Source: Limnoperna fortunei
Taxonomy: Eukaryota; Mollusca; Bivalvia; Mytilida; Modiolidae
Reading direction: 5' to 3'
DNA: 64,000 bases
Assembly (NCBI GenBank): GCA_944474755.1
Contig: OX104119.1
Coordinates: 1,537,075 to 1,601,074, forward strand
A model generated the notes under the pieces. It ran no database searches, was not told the origin of the DNA, and was given only the letters and a program-made list of their open reading frames with translations. The position numbers and the translations under genes were made by a program. Shown piece by piece: positions 23,301 through 38,300 of the stretch; position 1 is the first letter of the stretch; each line of letters begins with the position of its first letter.

Positions 23301-26300
23301 TAGAGAACCCCCACACATGTCAAATTACAATTAATGTTGGTCATACACATTAACAAGTCAAACTCTAATTAGGGCCCCATTCATTTTCTTAAGATATTTT
23401 GTATTGAATGTTAATTTTGTCAAACTATGCCTTTTACTATAACTACCTTCATTAAAAATCCATTCTCCATCTCTCAGACGAATTTTACATCGATGTATAT
23501 CAATCCCATCTGTACTTTGAACCCCTGTGGTACTCTGTCTTAGTAGCCGTCTCAGCAAACAGGTTTTTCCTACACCATTTTCACCTATTATAACAATTCT
23601 GAGGTAGTACCTTGTTTCGGTTCCTGTCCTAATGATGTCCAAGTATAAAGCTTTATCTTCTACACTTAAATGTTGGATAGCAGTCGGCATCTCTGTTACA
23701 AAAAGTCAATTATTAAACAGTCAATTGCACATTATTTGTAAATATTTTAAAACAATAAATGTCTTTGCTTCAAAAATAACATTAATACAACCTACTCCAA
23801 ATTGCTACCTGATGAATGATATTGAACTATAATTAAAGAAAGTATGCAGAAATGCTACACATACAATTAATCAAGTGTTTAGCTTGTAAGGTGATACTTT
23901 TGCTTTGTTTTAACCTGTTTGCACCAGATGCAGAATAAAGCAAAGTACTTATTATTTAATATTAGAAAGTAAACAGTTTAAAACAAACAAGTAAAGCTAG
24001 TACATAGCAATTTATAATTCCTTATTTACAGTAATTAAAACAGCACATATACAGGAGTAATTCATAATTCCGATTTTTTGTTTGGTTATGTCTTCCGGGA
24101 ATAGGACAAATTATAAAAAGTGCTTGTATAATCCCCGATTTTCTTAACCTTACCTTGAACAATAAGTTGTGTCTGTCGAACACAGTGTTTTATCTTGACT
24201 GAGTATTCTCCACCATCATCAAACTTTGTATTGATTACAACAAGTCTGTGAAGTCTTCCATGTCTCTCGGCTTTATATTTGTCTGATGTGATTACTTCAG
24301 TGCCATCTTTGAACCACTGGGCAGTTTGATTGTCAACCAGTACTTCACATTCAAACTGAACAGTTTCCCCCTCTACACATGTCAGAGTACTCAAAGATTT
24401 AGTGAAGAATTCTGGAAATAGTTTTGCCATCTTATAATATTAATAATATCTTGCTTATATTGCCAACATAAACAGTACTCTAAAACTAAAAAGTATCAAT
24501 CATCCAACTTGGCCAAATTATCTAAGCTATAAGTTGACAACCCAAAGCATATCTAAAACAATGTACTTTGGTTTTACAATTGTGATCCAACCAATATTAT
24601 TTCCTTTTGTAAGTCTTACTAAACCAAATGTTTCTATGTAATATGGCTATGAATGGTAAAAAACTAATCGCACTCTGAACCTTAATATGCTGCAGGTTCA
24701 TTACAGTTAGTTGCACCCTGTCAACTATGAACTAGAGGCTCCCCGGAGCCTGTATGGCTCACCTGTACCTTACAATTCGCCCTAACTTTTCTTTCCTATC
24801 AGGAACTGTCCAACACTTCTTCAAAAAGCATTAATTCTTTAAGAGGAATAACCCCTATAAAGAGTCCAACACATATGAACAGTAATAATTTTTGCATATC
24901 TTGAAGATTTGAATAATTTTGATTGGAAAAAAAAGACTTTAACCTGCTCTTGCCAGTTGCAAGCTTGGTCCAGGACATTTGACTGATGATGTGTACAAAG
25001 TTGCAAGGCAGTCATTTCAGTGGTTTCAGATGAAAAGATTTTAAAAAATCAATTAAAACTGATAAAAAACAGTTCAAGGGGAATAACTCCTAAAAGGTTC
25101 ATCAGACAATCTTGACCTTAAGACATTGTTGTCACTCTAATAGAGCTGAACAATTAAGCAATGTTAATTGTTTCTATAGTTCTAATAATTTTAAACATTT
25201 TTAGGAAAAAAATCTTCAATTTTGACAACTAAGGGGCAATAACTCCTATAAGGGGTCATCATACAATTTCAACTCAATGATGAGTTTTGTAGAGCTTTTG
25301 ATGCTGAAGAAGGAAGGTCTCTTAGACTTTCCTGTATCTGTTATACTTTTTGAACTGTAAGGCAAAAACTGTAATTTGACCCCCAGTTCTATTTTTAGGA
25401 AAAGGCAGCCATTTTGGTTGATCTGCCGCCATGATTTGTGCAAACTTGGTAGAGGACATTTTACTGATTATGTGTGCAAAGTTTCAAATCAATCTCTTCA
25501 GTGGTTTTGGAGAAGACTTTAAAGAAAAGTTAACAATGATGATGGTTCAAGTGATGATTCACAATTTATTTTCAGATCACAAGCCTACATTATAATACAG
25601 AGATCAGTTTGCAATTTCATGATGATGGGCAGATGGTGTGTCCTGATGAAATGGAAGGGCTGGCGGTATGGGGTCACCTAGGTCCCATTCAAGGTTTAGG
25701 GGCCATGTCTCAATGGGGAACTTGTTGGGCACAGCAAAACATATTAATGACAGGTTGCTGTAAAATCGAACTGGAAAGGGCAATTAAACTCAGCTTTTCT
25801 GGCATATATTCTGCCCCAGGCACTGTTCGTATCACTCTCCCCGTGGCCCAACACAAACACATTCTGCCGCAGTTTAGTTCTGTCACTATTGTCAAAGTAA
25901 TTATACATTTTGTGCAAATTGGACTCTTCGATTTGGGGATAGTGAGTTACTACCCTTTCCCCCGCATTTCAGATCCTTCGTCACAGCAGAAAAACCACCC
26001 ATATACATTTTTCGGAGAATAGACCAAATTTCAAATATATGGCCACTGCGACCAACACAAGGTAGTTTACTCACCTATAACAACAAGGGATGTTTTTCTG
26101 ACCCTGCTGTTTATACTGACTGTATAATTTGCTGTATCATGCAGCTCACAATTCTTTATGGATAGTCTGTGAAGTTTTCCTGCTTGCAAAATTTCATAGT
26201 TTCCATTATTTGTGATGGGGATTTCATTTTTGTTCCAGCAAGCAGGTAAGCTGTCTTCTTTAACTTCACATGTGAACTCTGCTGTCTCCCCCTCAAAACA

Positions 26301-29300
26301 TTCCACACTCTGGAGGTTCTTTGTGAAGTATTCTGTACAAAAATGAAGTTATTAAACACAATAATTCCTTTAAATGCTTTACAATGATAAATGAGGCTCC
26401 CAAGAAACTATAATTTGCTCCCTAGGGTTGCAAATTGAAATTTGTAGTATTAGTTTCCATTTTGAATGCAGTTAAGCCCGGACAGATATAAATATTAAAC
26501 GGAAAAATTCAACTCCATAATTACATGCCAAATTTTGTTAATTTCAGAAATCAATTGAGACATGCAATATGTCCTGAAGTCTGATGTGAACATCAAACAT
26601 CAATAAACTTAAAGAAACATTTTAAGAACTTATTGTCCAGAAACATGTTTTTTGTAAACATTTTTTGGCATAGCTGATTCTGTTTTAATTTATGTCTAAA
26701 CATGCTAAAATGCACTACATATTGTGCCCTCAATCCATACCTCAAATTCTGTTTAGTAGCTATAAGAGTTATGCAAAGAAAATGTGTAATGGGCGAAAGT
26801 ACAAAAACAGTATTTCTCCCCAACAAAGTGGAGGAGACAAAACTTCCACTTAAACTTTACTTGATTACTGAGCCCTGTGTAGGACAGACAACCTATAAAG
26901 TTTACTTGATTACTGAGCCCTGTGTAGGACAGACAACCTATAAAGTTTACTTGATTACTGAGCCCTGTGTAGGACAGACAACCTATAAAGTTTACTTCAT
27001 TACCGAGTCCTGTGTAGGACAGACAACCTATAAAGTTTACTTGATTACTGAGCCCTGTGTAGGACAGACAACCTATAAAGTTTACTTGATTACTGAGCCC
27101 TGTGTAGGACAGACAACCTATAAAGTTTACTTGATTACTGAGCCCTGTGTAGGACAGACAACCTATAAACTTTACTTGATTACTGAGTCCTGTGTAGGAC
27201 AGACAACTTATAAAGTTTACTTGATTACTGAGACCCGTGTAGGACAGACAACCTATAAAGTTTACTTGATTACTGAGTCCTGTGTAGGACAGACAACCTA
27301 TAAAGTTTACTTGATTACTGAGTCCTGTGAAGGACAGACAACCTATAAAGTTTACTTGATTACTGAGCCCTGTGTAGGACAGACAACCTATAAAGTTTAC
27401 TTGATTACTGAGCCCTGTGTAGGACAGACAACCTATAAAGTTTACTGAGCCCTGTGTAGGACAGACAACCTATAAAGTTTACTTGATTACTGAGCCCTGT
27501 GTAGGACAGACAACCTATAAAGTTTACTTGATTACTGAGCCCTGTGAAGGACAGACAACCTATAAAGTTTACTTGATTACTGAGTCCTGTGTAGGACAGA
27601 CAACCTATAAAGTTTACTTGATTACTGAGTCCTGTGTAGGACAGACAACCTATAAAGTTTACTTGTTTACTGAGCCCTGGGTAGGACAGACAACCTATAA
27701 AGTTTACTTGATTACTGAGTCCTGTGTAGGACAGACAACCTATAAAGTTTACTCGATTACTGAGCCCTGTGTAGGACAGACAACCTATAAAGTTTACTCG
27801 ATTACTGAGCCCTGTGTAGGACAGACAACCTATAAAGTTTACTTGATTACTGAGCCCTGTGAAGGACAGACAACCTATAAAGTTTACTTGATTACTGAGT
27901 CCTGTGTAGGACAGACAACCTATAAAGTTTACTTGATTACTGAGTCCTGTGTAGGACAGACAAGCTATAAACTTTACTTGATTACTGAGCCCTGTGTAGG
28001 ACAGACAACCTATAAAGTTTACTTGATTACTGAGCCCTGTGAAGGACAGACAACCTATAAAGTTTACTTGATTACTGAGCCCTGTGAAGGACAGACAACC
28101 TATAAAGTTTACTTGATTACTGAGTCCTGTGAAGGACAGACAACCTATAAAGTTTACTTGATTACTGAGCCCTGTGTAGGACAGACAACCTATAAAGTTT
28201 ACTTGTTTACTGAGCCCTGTGTAGGACAGACAACCTATAAAGTTTACTTGATTACTGAGCCATGTGTAGGACAGACAACCTATAAAGTTTACTGAGCCCT
28301 GTGTAGGACAGACAACCTATAAAGTTTACTTGATAACTGAGCCCTGTGTATGACAGACAACCTATAAAGTTTACTTGTATACTGAGCCCTGTGTAGGAAA
28401 GACAACCTATAAAGTTTACTTGATTACTGAGCCCTGTGTAGGGCAGACAACCTATAAAGTTTACTTGATTACTGAGCCCTGTGTAGGACAGACAACCTAT
28501 AAAGTTTACTTGATTACTGAGCCCTGTGTAGGACAGACAACCTATAAAGTTTACTTGTTTACTGAGCCCTGTGTAGGACAGACAACCTATAAAGTTTACT
28601 TGATTACTGAGTCCTGTGTAAGACAGACAACCTATAAAGTTTACTTGATTACTGAGCCCTGTGTAGGACAGACAACCTATAAAGTTTACTTGATTACTGA
28701 GCCCTGTGTAGGAGAGACAACCTATAAAGTTTACTTGTTTACTGAGCCCTGTGTAGGACAGACAACCTATAAAGTTTACTTGATTACTGAGTCCTGTGTA
28801 GGACAGACAACTTATAAAGTTTACTTGATTACTGAGACCCGTGCAGGACAGACAACCTATAAAGTTTACTTGATTACTGAGCCCTGTGTAGGACAGACAA
28901 CCTATAAAGTTTACTTGATTACTGAGCCCTGTGTAGGACAGACAACCTATAAAGTTTACTGAGCCCTGTGTAGGACAGACAACCTATAAAGTTTACTTGA
29001 TTACTGAGCCCTGTGTAGGACAGACAACCTATAAAGTTTACTTGATTACTGAGCCCTGTGAAGGACAGACAACCTATAAAGTTTACTTGATTACTGAGCC
29101 CTGTGAAGGACAGACAACCTATAAAGTTTACTTGATTACTGAGTCCTGTGTAGGACAGACAACCTATAAAGTTTACTTGATTACTGAGTCCTGTGTAGGA
29201 CAGACAACCTATAAAGTTTACTTGTTTACTGAGCCCTGTGTAGGACAGACAACCTATAAAGTTTACTTGATTACTGAGTCCTGTGTAGGACAGACAACCT

Positions 29301-32300
29301 ATAAAGTTTACTCGATTACTGAGCCCTGTGTAGGACAGACAACCTATAAAGTTTACTCGATTACTGAGCCCTGTGTAGGACAGACAACCTATAAAGTTTA
29401 CTTGATTACTGAGCCCTGTGAAGGACAGACAACCTATAAAGTTTACTTGATTACTGAGCCCTGTGAAGGACAGACAACCTATAAAGTTTACTTGATTACT
29501 GAGCCCTGTGAAGGACAGACAACCTATAAAGTTTACTTGATTACTGAGCCCTGTGAAGGACAGACAACCTATAAAGTTTACTTGATTACTGAGTCCTGTG
29601 AAGGACAGACAACCTATAAAGTTTACTTGATTACTGAGCCCTGTGTAGGACAGACAACCTATAAAGTTTACTTGTTTACTGAGCCCTGTGTAGGACAGAC
29701 AACCTATAAAGTTTACTTGATTACTGAGCCATGTGTAGGACAGACAACCTATAAAGTTTACTGAGCCCTGTGTAGGACAGACAACCTATAAAGTTTACTT
29801 GATAACTGAGCCCTGTGTAGGACAGACAACCTATAAAGTTTACTTGTTTACTGAGCCCTGTGTAGGAAAGACAACCTATAAAGTTTACTTGATTACTGAG
29901 CCCTGTGTAGGGCAGACAACCTATAAAGTTTACTTGATTACTGAGCCCTGTGTAGGACAGACAACCTATAAAGTTTACTTGATTACTGAGCCCTGTGTAG
30001 GACAGACAACCTATAAAGTTTACTTGTTTACTGAGCCCTGTGTAGGACAGACAACCTATAAAGTTTACTTGATTACTGAGTCCTGTGTATGACAGACAAC
30101 CTATAAAGTTTACTTGTTTACTGAGCCCTGTGTAGGACAGACAACCTATAAAGTTTACTTGATTACTGAGCCCTGTGTAGGACAGACAACCTATAAAGTT
30201 TACTTGATTACTGAGTCCTGTGTAGGACAGACAACCTATAAAGTTTACTTGTTTACTGAGCCCTGTGTAGGACAGACAACCTATAAAGTTTACTTGATTA
30301 CCGAGTCCTGTGTAGGACAGACAACCTATAAAGTTTACTTGATTACTGAGCCCTGTGTAGGACAGACAACCTATAAAGTTTACTTGATTACTGAGTCCTG
30401 TGTAGGACAGACAACCTATAAAGTTTACTTGATTACTGAGTCCTGTGTAGGACAGACAAGCTATAAACTTTACTTGATTACTGAGCCCTGTGTAGGACAG
30501 ACAACCTATAAAGTTTACTTGATTACCGAGTCCTGTGTAGGACAGACAACCTATAAAGTTTACTTGATTACTGAGCCCTGTGTAGGACAGACAACCTATA
30601 AAGTTTACTTGATTACTGAGTCCTGTGTTAAGGACAGACAACCTATAAAGTTTACTTGATTACTGAGCCCTGTGTAGGACAGACAACCTATAAAGTTTAC
30701 TTGATTACCGAGTCCTGTGTAGGACAGACAACCTATAAAGTTTACTTGATTACTGAGTCCTGTGTAGGACAGACAACCTATAAAGTTTACTTGTTTACTG
30801 AGCCCTGTGTAGGACAGACAACCTATAAAGTTTACTTGATTACCGAGTCCTGTGTAGGACAGACAACCTATAAAGTTTACTTGATTACTGAGCCCTGTGT
30901 AGGACAGACAACCTATAAAGTTTACTTGATTACTGAGTCCTGTGTAGGACAGACAACCTATAAAGTTTACTTGATTACTGAGTCCTGTGTAGGACAGACA
31001 AGCTATAAACTTTACTTGATTACTGAGCCCTGTGTAGGACAGACAACCTATAAAGTTTACTTGATTACCGAGTCCTGTGTAGGACAGACAACCTATAAAG
31101 TTTACTTGATTACTGAGCCCTGTGTAGGACAGACAACCTATAAAGTTTACTTGATTACTGAGTCCTGTGTTAAGGACAGACAACCTATAAAGTTTACTTG
31201 ATTACTGAGCCCTGTGTAGGACAGACAACCTATAAAGTTTACTTGATTACCGAGTCCTGTGTAGGACAGACAACCTATAAAGTTTACTTGTTTACTGAGT
31301 CCTGTGTAGGACAGACAACCTATAAAGTTTACTTGATTACTGAGTCCTGTGTAGGACAGACAACCTATAAAGTTTACTTGATTACTGAGTCCTGTGTAGG
31401 ACAGACAACCTATAAAGTTTACTTGATTACTGAGTCCTGTGTAGGACAGACAACCTATAAAGTTTACTTGATTACTGAGCCCTGTGTAGGACAGACAACC
31501 TATAAAGTTTACTTGATTACTGAGTCCTGTGTAGGACAGACAACCTATAAAGTTTACTTGTTTACTGAGCCCTGTGTAGGACAGACAACCTATAAAGTTT
31601 ACTTGTTTACTGAGCCCTGTGTAGGATAGACAACCTATAAAGTTTACTTTATTACTGAGTCCTGTGTAGGACAGACAATTTATAAAGTTTACATGATTAC
31701 TGAGCCCTGTGTAGGACAGACAACCTATAAAGTTTACTTGATTACTGAGTCCTGTGTAGGACAGACATGCTATAAACTTTACTTGATTACTGAGCCCTGT
31801 GTAGGACAGACAACTTATAAAGTTTACTTGATTACTGAGTCCTGTGTAGGACAGACAACCTATAAAGTTTACTTGATTACTGAGTCCTGTGTAGGACAGA
31901 CAACCTATAAAGTTTACTTGTTTACTGAGCCCTGTGTAGGACAGACAACCTATAAAGTTTACTTGATTACTGAGCCCTGTGTAGGACAGACAACCTATAA
32001 AGTTTACTTCATTACCGAGTCCTGTGTAGGACAGACAACCTATAAAGTTTACTTGATTACCGAGCCCTGTGTAGGACAGACAACCTATAAAGTTTACTTG
32101 ATTACTGAGCCCTGTCTAGGACAGACAACCTATAAAGTTTACTTGTTTACTGAGCCCTGTGTAGGACAGACAACCTATAAAGTTTACTTGATTACTGAGC
32201 CCTGTGTAGGACAGACAACCTATAAAGTTTACTTGATTACTGAGTCCTGTGAAGGACAGACAACCTATAAAGTTTACTTGATTACTGAGTCCTGTGTAGG

Positions 32301-35300
32301 ACAGACAACCTATAAAGTTTACTTGATTACTGAGTCCTGTGTAGGACAGACAACCTATAAAGTTTACTTGATTACTGAGCCCTGTGTAGGACAGACAACC
32401 TATAAAGTTTACTTGATTACTGAGTCCTGTGTAGGACAGACAACCTATAAAGTTTACTTGATTACTGAGTCCTGTGTAGGACAGACAACCTATAAAGTTT
32501 ACTTGATTACTGAGTCCTGTGTAGGACAGACAACCTATAAAGTTTACTTGATTACTGAGCCCTGTGTAGGACAGACAACCTATAAAGTTTACTTGATTAC
32601 TGAGTCCTGTGTAGGACAGACAACCTATAAAGTTTACTTGATTACTGAGTCCTGTGTAGGACAGACAACCTATAAAGTTTACTTGATTACTGAGCCCTGT
32701 GAAGGACAGACAACCTATAAAGTTTACTTGATTACTGAGTCCTGTGTAGGACAGACAACCTATAAAGTTTACTTGTTTACTGAGCCCTGTGTAGGACAGA
32801 CAACCTATAAAGTTTACTTGATTACCGAGTCATGTGTAGGACAGACAACCTATAAAGTTTACTTGTTTACTGAGCCCTGTGTAGGACAGACAACCTATAA
32901 AGTTTACTTGATTACTGAGTCCTGTGTAGAACAGACAACCTATAAAGTTTACTTGTTTACTGAGCCCTGTGTAGGACAGACAACCTATAAAGTTTACTTA
33001 ATTACTGAGCCCTGTGTAGGACAGACAACCTATAAAGTTTACTTGATTACTGAGTCCTGTGTAGGACAGACAACCTATAAAGTTTACTTGTTTACTGAGC
33101 CCTGTGTAGGACAGACAACCTATAAAGTTTACTTAATTACTGAGCCCTGTGTAGGACAGACAACCTATAAAGTTTACTTGATTACTGAGTCCTGTGTAGG
33201 ACAGACAACCTATAAAGTTTACTTGATTACTGAGCCCTGTGTAGGACAGACAACCTATAAAGTTTACTTGATTACTGAGCCCTGTGTAGAACAGACAACC
33301 TATAAAGTTTACTTGATTACTGAGTCCTGTGAAGGACAGACAACCTATAAAGTTTACTTGTTTACTGAGCCCTGTGTAGGACAGACAACCTATAAAGTTT
33401 ACTTGATTACTGAGCCCTGTGTAGGACAGACAACCTATAAAGTTTACTTCATTACCGAGTCCTGTGTAGGACAGACAACCTATAAAGTTTACTTGATTAC
33501 TGAGCCCTGTGTAGGACAGACAACTTATAAAGTTTACTTTATTACTGAGTCCTGTGAAGGACAGACAACCTATAAAGTTTACTTGATTACTGAGTCCTGT
33601 GTAGGACAGACAACCTATAAAGTTTACTTGTTTACTGAGCCCTGTGTAGGACAGACAACCTATAAAGTTTACTTGATTACTGAGCCCTGTGTAGGACAGA
33701 CAACCTATAAAGTTTACTTCATTACCGAGTCCTGTGTAGGACAGACAACCTATAAAGATTACTTGATTACTGAGTCCTGTGAAGGACAGACAACCTATAA
33801 AGTTTACTTGATTACTGAGCCCTATGTAGGACAGACAACTTATCAAGTTTACTTGATTACTGAGTCCTGTGAAGGACAGACAACCTATAAAGTTTACTTG
33901 ATTACTGAGTCCTGTGTAGGACAGACAACCTATAAAGTTTACTTGATTACTGAGTCCTGTGTAGGACAGACAACCTATAAAGTTTACTTGATTACTGAGT
34001 CCTGTGTAGGACAGACAACCTATAAAGTTTACTTCATTACCGAGTCCTGTGTAGGACAGACAACCTATGAAGTTTACTTGATTACTGAGCCCTGTGTAGG
34101 ACAGACAACCTATAAAGTTTACTTGTTTACTGAGCCCTGTGTAGGACAGACAACCTATAAAGTTTACTTGATTACTGAGCCCTGTGTAGGACAGACAACC
34201 TATAAAGTTTACTTGATTACTGAGCCCTGTGTAGGACAGACAACCTATAAAGTTTACTTGTTTACTGAGCCCTGTGTAGGACAGACAACCTATAAAGTTT
34301 ACTTGATTACTGAGCCCTGTGTAGGACAGACAACCTATAAAGTTTACTTGATTACTGAGTCCTGTGTAGGACAGACAACCTATAAAGTTTACTTGTTTAC
34401 TGAGCCCTGTGTAGGACAGACAACCTATAAAGTTTACTTGATTACCGAGTCCTGTGTAGGACAGACAACCTATAAAGTTTACTTGATTACTGAGCCCTGT
34501 GTAGGACAGACAACCTATAAAGTTTACTTGATTACTGAGTCCTGTGTAGGACAGACAACCTATAAAGTTTACTTGATTACTGAGTCCTGTGTAGGACAGA
34601 CAAGCTATAAACTTTACTTGATTACTGAGCCCTGTGTAGGACAGACAACCTATAAAGTTTACTTGATTACCGAGTCCTGTGTAGGACAGACAACCTATAA
34701 AGTTTACTTGATTACTGAGCCCTGTGTAGGACAGACAACCTATAAAGTTTACTTGATTACTGAGTCCTGTGTTAAGGACAGACAACCTATAAAGTTTACT
34801 TGATTACTGAGCCCTGTGTAGGACAGACAACCTATAAAGTTTACTTGATTACTGAGTCCTGTGTAGGACAGACAACCTATAAAGTTTACTTGTTTACTGA
34901 GCCCTGTGTAGGACAGACAACCTATAAAGTTTACTTGATTACCGAGTCCTGTGTAGGACAGACAACCTATAAAGTTTACTTGATTACTGAGTCCTGTGTA
35001 GGACAGACAACCTATAAAGTTTACTTGATTACTGAGTCCTGTGTAGGACAGACAAGCTATAAACTTTACTTGATTACTGAGCCCTGTGTAGGACAGACAA
35101 CCTATAAAGTTTACTTGATTACTGAGCCCTGTGTAGGACAGACAACCTATAAAGTTTACTTGATTACTGAGCCCTGTGTAGGACAGACAACCTATAAAGT
35201 TTACTTGATTACTGAGTCCTGTGTTAAGGACAGACAACCTATAAAGTTTACTTGATTACTGAGCCCTGTGTAGGACAGACAACCTATAAAGTTTACTTGA

Positions 35301-38300
35301 TTACTGAGTCCTGTGTAGGACAGACAACCTATAAAGTTTACTTGTTTACTGAGCCCTGTGTAGGACAGACAACCTATAAAGTTTACTTGATTACTGAGTC
35401 CTGTGTAGGACAGAAAACCTATAAACTTTACTTGATTACTGAGCCCTGTGTAGGACAGACAACCTATAAAGTTTACTTGATTACTGAGTCCTGTGTATGA
35501 CAGACAACCTATAAAGTTTACTTGATTACTGAGTCCTGTGTAGGACAGACAACCTATAAAGTTTACTTGTTTACTGAGCCCTGTGTAGGACAGACAACCT
35601 ATAAAGTTTACGTGATTACCGAGTCATGTGTAGGACAGACAACCTATAAAGTTTACTTAATTACTGAGCCCTGTGTAGGACAGACAACCTATAAAGTTTA
35701 CTTGATTACTGAGTCCTGTGTAGGACAGACAACCTATAAAGTTTACTGAGCCCTGTGTAGGACAGACAACCTATAAAGTTTACTTGATTACTGAGCCCTG
35801 TGTAGGACAGACAACCTATAAAGTTTACTTAGCCCTGTGTATGACAGACAACCTATAAAGTTTACTTGATTACTGAGCCCTGTGTAGGACAGACAACCTA
35901 TAAAGTTTACTTGATTACTGAGCCCTGTGTAGGACAGAAAACCTATAAAGTTTACTTCATTACCGAGTCCTGTGTAGGACAGACAACCTATAAAGTTTAC
36001 TTGATTACTGAGCCCTGTGTAGGACAGACAACCTATAAAGTTTACTTGATTACTGAGCCCTGTGTAGGACAGAAAACCTATAAAGTTTACTTGATTACTG
36101 AGCCCTGTGTAGAACAGACAACCTATAAAGTTTACTTGATTACTGAGTCCTGTGAAGGACAGACAACCTATAAAGTTTACTTGTTTACTGAGCCCTGTGT
36201 AGGACAGACAACCTATAAAGTTTACTTGATTACTGAGCCCTGTGTAGGACAGACAACCTATAAAGTTTACTTCATTACCGAGTCCTGTGTAGGACAGACA
36301 ACCTATAAAGTTTACTTGATTACTGAGCCCTGTGTAGGACAGACAACTTATAAAGTTTACTTGATTACTGAGCCCTGTGTAGGACAGACAACCTATAAAG
36401 TTTACTTTATTACTGAGTCCTGTGAAGGACAGACAACCTATAAAGTTTACTTGATTACTGAGTCCTGTGTAGGACAGACAACCTATAAAGTTTACTTGTT
36501 TACTGAGCCCTGTGTAGGACAGACAACCTATAAAGTTTACTTGATTACTGAGCCCTGTGTAGGACAGACAACCTATAAAGTTTACTTCATTACCGAGTCC
36601 TGTGTAGGACAGACAACCTATAAAGTTTACTTGATTACTGAGTCCTGTGAAGGACAGACAACCTATAAAGTTTACTTGATTACTGAGCCCTATGTAGGAC
36701 AGACAACTTATAAAGTTTACTTGATTACTGAGTCCTGTGAAGGACAGACAACCTATAAAGTTTACTTGATTACTGAGTCCTGTGTAGGACAGACAACCTA
36801 TAAAGTTTACTTGATTACTGAGTCCTGTGTAGGACAGACAACCTATAAAGTTTACTTGATTACTGAGCCCTGTGTAGGACAGACAACCTATAAAGTTTAC
36901 TTGATTACTGAGTCCTGTGTAGGACAGACAACCTATAAAGTTTACTTGATTACTGAGTCCTGTGTAGGACAGACAACCTATAAAGTTTACTTGTTTACTG
37001 AGCCCTGTGTAGGACAGACAACCTATAAAGTTTACTTGATTACCGAGTCATGTGTAGGACAGACAACCTATAAAGTTTACTTGTTTACTGAGCCCTGTGT
37101 AGGACAGACAACCTATAAAGTTTACTTGATTACTGAGCCCTGTGTAGGACAGACAACCTATAAAGTTTACTTCATTACCGAGTCCTGTGTAGGACAGACA
37201 ACCTATAAAGTTTACTTGATTACTGAGCCCTGTGTAGGACAGACAACTTATAAAGTTTACTTGATTACTGAGCCCTGTGTAGGACAGACAACCTATAAAG
37301 TTTACTTTATTACTGAGTCCTGTGAAGGACAGACAACCTATAAAGTTTACTTGATTACTGAGTCCTGTGTAGGACAGACAACCTATAAAGTTTACTTGTT
37401 TACTGAGCCCTGTGTAGGACAGACAACCTATAAAGTTTACTTGATTACTGAGCCCTGTGTAGGACAGACAACCTATAAAGTTTACTTCATTACCGAGTCC
37501 TGTGTAGGACAGACAACCTATAAAGTTTACTTGATTACTGAGTCCTGTGAAGGACAGACAACCTATAAAGTTTACTTGATTACTGAGCCCTATGTAGGAC
37601 AGACAACTTATAAAGTTTACTTGATTACTGAGTCCTGTGAAGGACAGACAACCTATAAAGTTTACTTGATTACTGAGTCCTGTGTAGGACAGACAACCTA
37701 TAAAGTTTACTTGATTACTGAGTCCTGTGTAGGACAGACAACCTATAAAGTTTACTTGATTACTGAGCCCTGTGTAGGACAGACAACCTATAAAGTTTAC
37801 TTGATTACTGAGTCCTGTGTAGGACAGACAACCTATAAAGTTTACTTGATTACTGAGTCCTGTGTAGGACAGACAACCTATAAAGTTTACTTGTTTACTG
37901 AGCCCTGTGTAGGACAGACAACCTATAAAGTTTACTTGATTACCGAGTCATGTGTAGGACAGACAACCTATAAAGTTTACTTGATTACTGAGCCCTGTGT
38001 AGGACAGACAACCTATAAAGTTTACTTGATTACTGAGTCCTGTGTAGGACAGACAACCTATAAAGTTTACTTGATTACTGAGCCCTGTGTAGGACAGACA
38101 ACCTATAAAGTTTACTTGATTACTGAGCCCTGTGTAGAACAGACAACCTATAAAGTTTACTTGATTACTGAGTCCTGTGTAGGACAGACAACCTATAAAG
38201 TTTACTTCATTACCGAGTCCTGTGTAGGACAGACAACCTATAAAGTTTACTTGATTACTGAGTCCTGTGAAGGACAGACAACCTATAAAGTTTACTTGAT

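Noticed and set aside
25609..26022. 137-codon plus-strand frame
   Set aside because: It has no family resemblance and overlaps intron DNA next to the second Ig exon on the other strand.
33133..34785. Minus-strand open frame of 550 codons (period GLSNQVNFIGCLSYT)
   Set aside because: Same array in the opposite direction. Although it is on the transcribed strand, it is bounded by the exon 3 donor and exon 4 acceptor and shows no exon borders of its own.
31693..34803. Plus-strand open frame of 1,036 codons (period VYLITEPCVGQTTYK) and its neighbours between 26.7 and 38.5 kb
   Set aside because: It is the 45-bp minisatellite read in the one open plus frame. The main unit variants change amino acids freely, frame-breaking units are scattered throughout, and the array lies inside an intron of a minus-strand gene.
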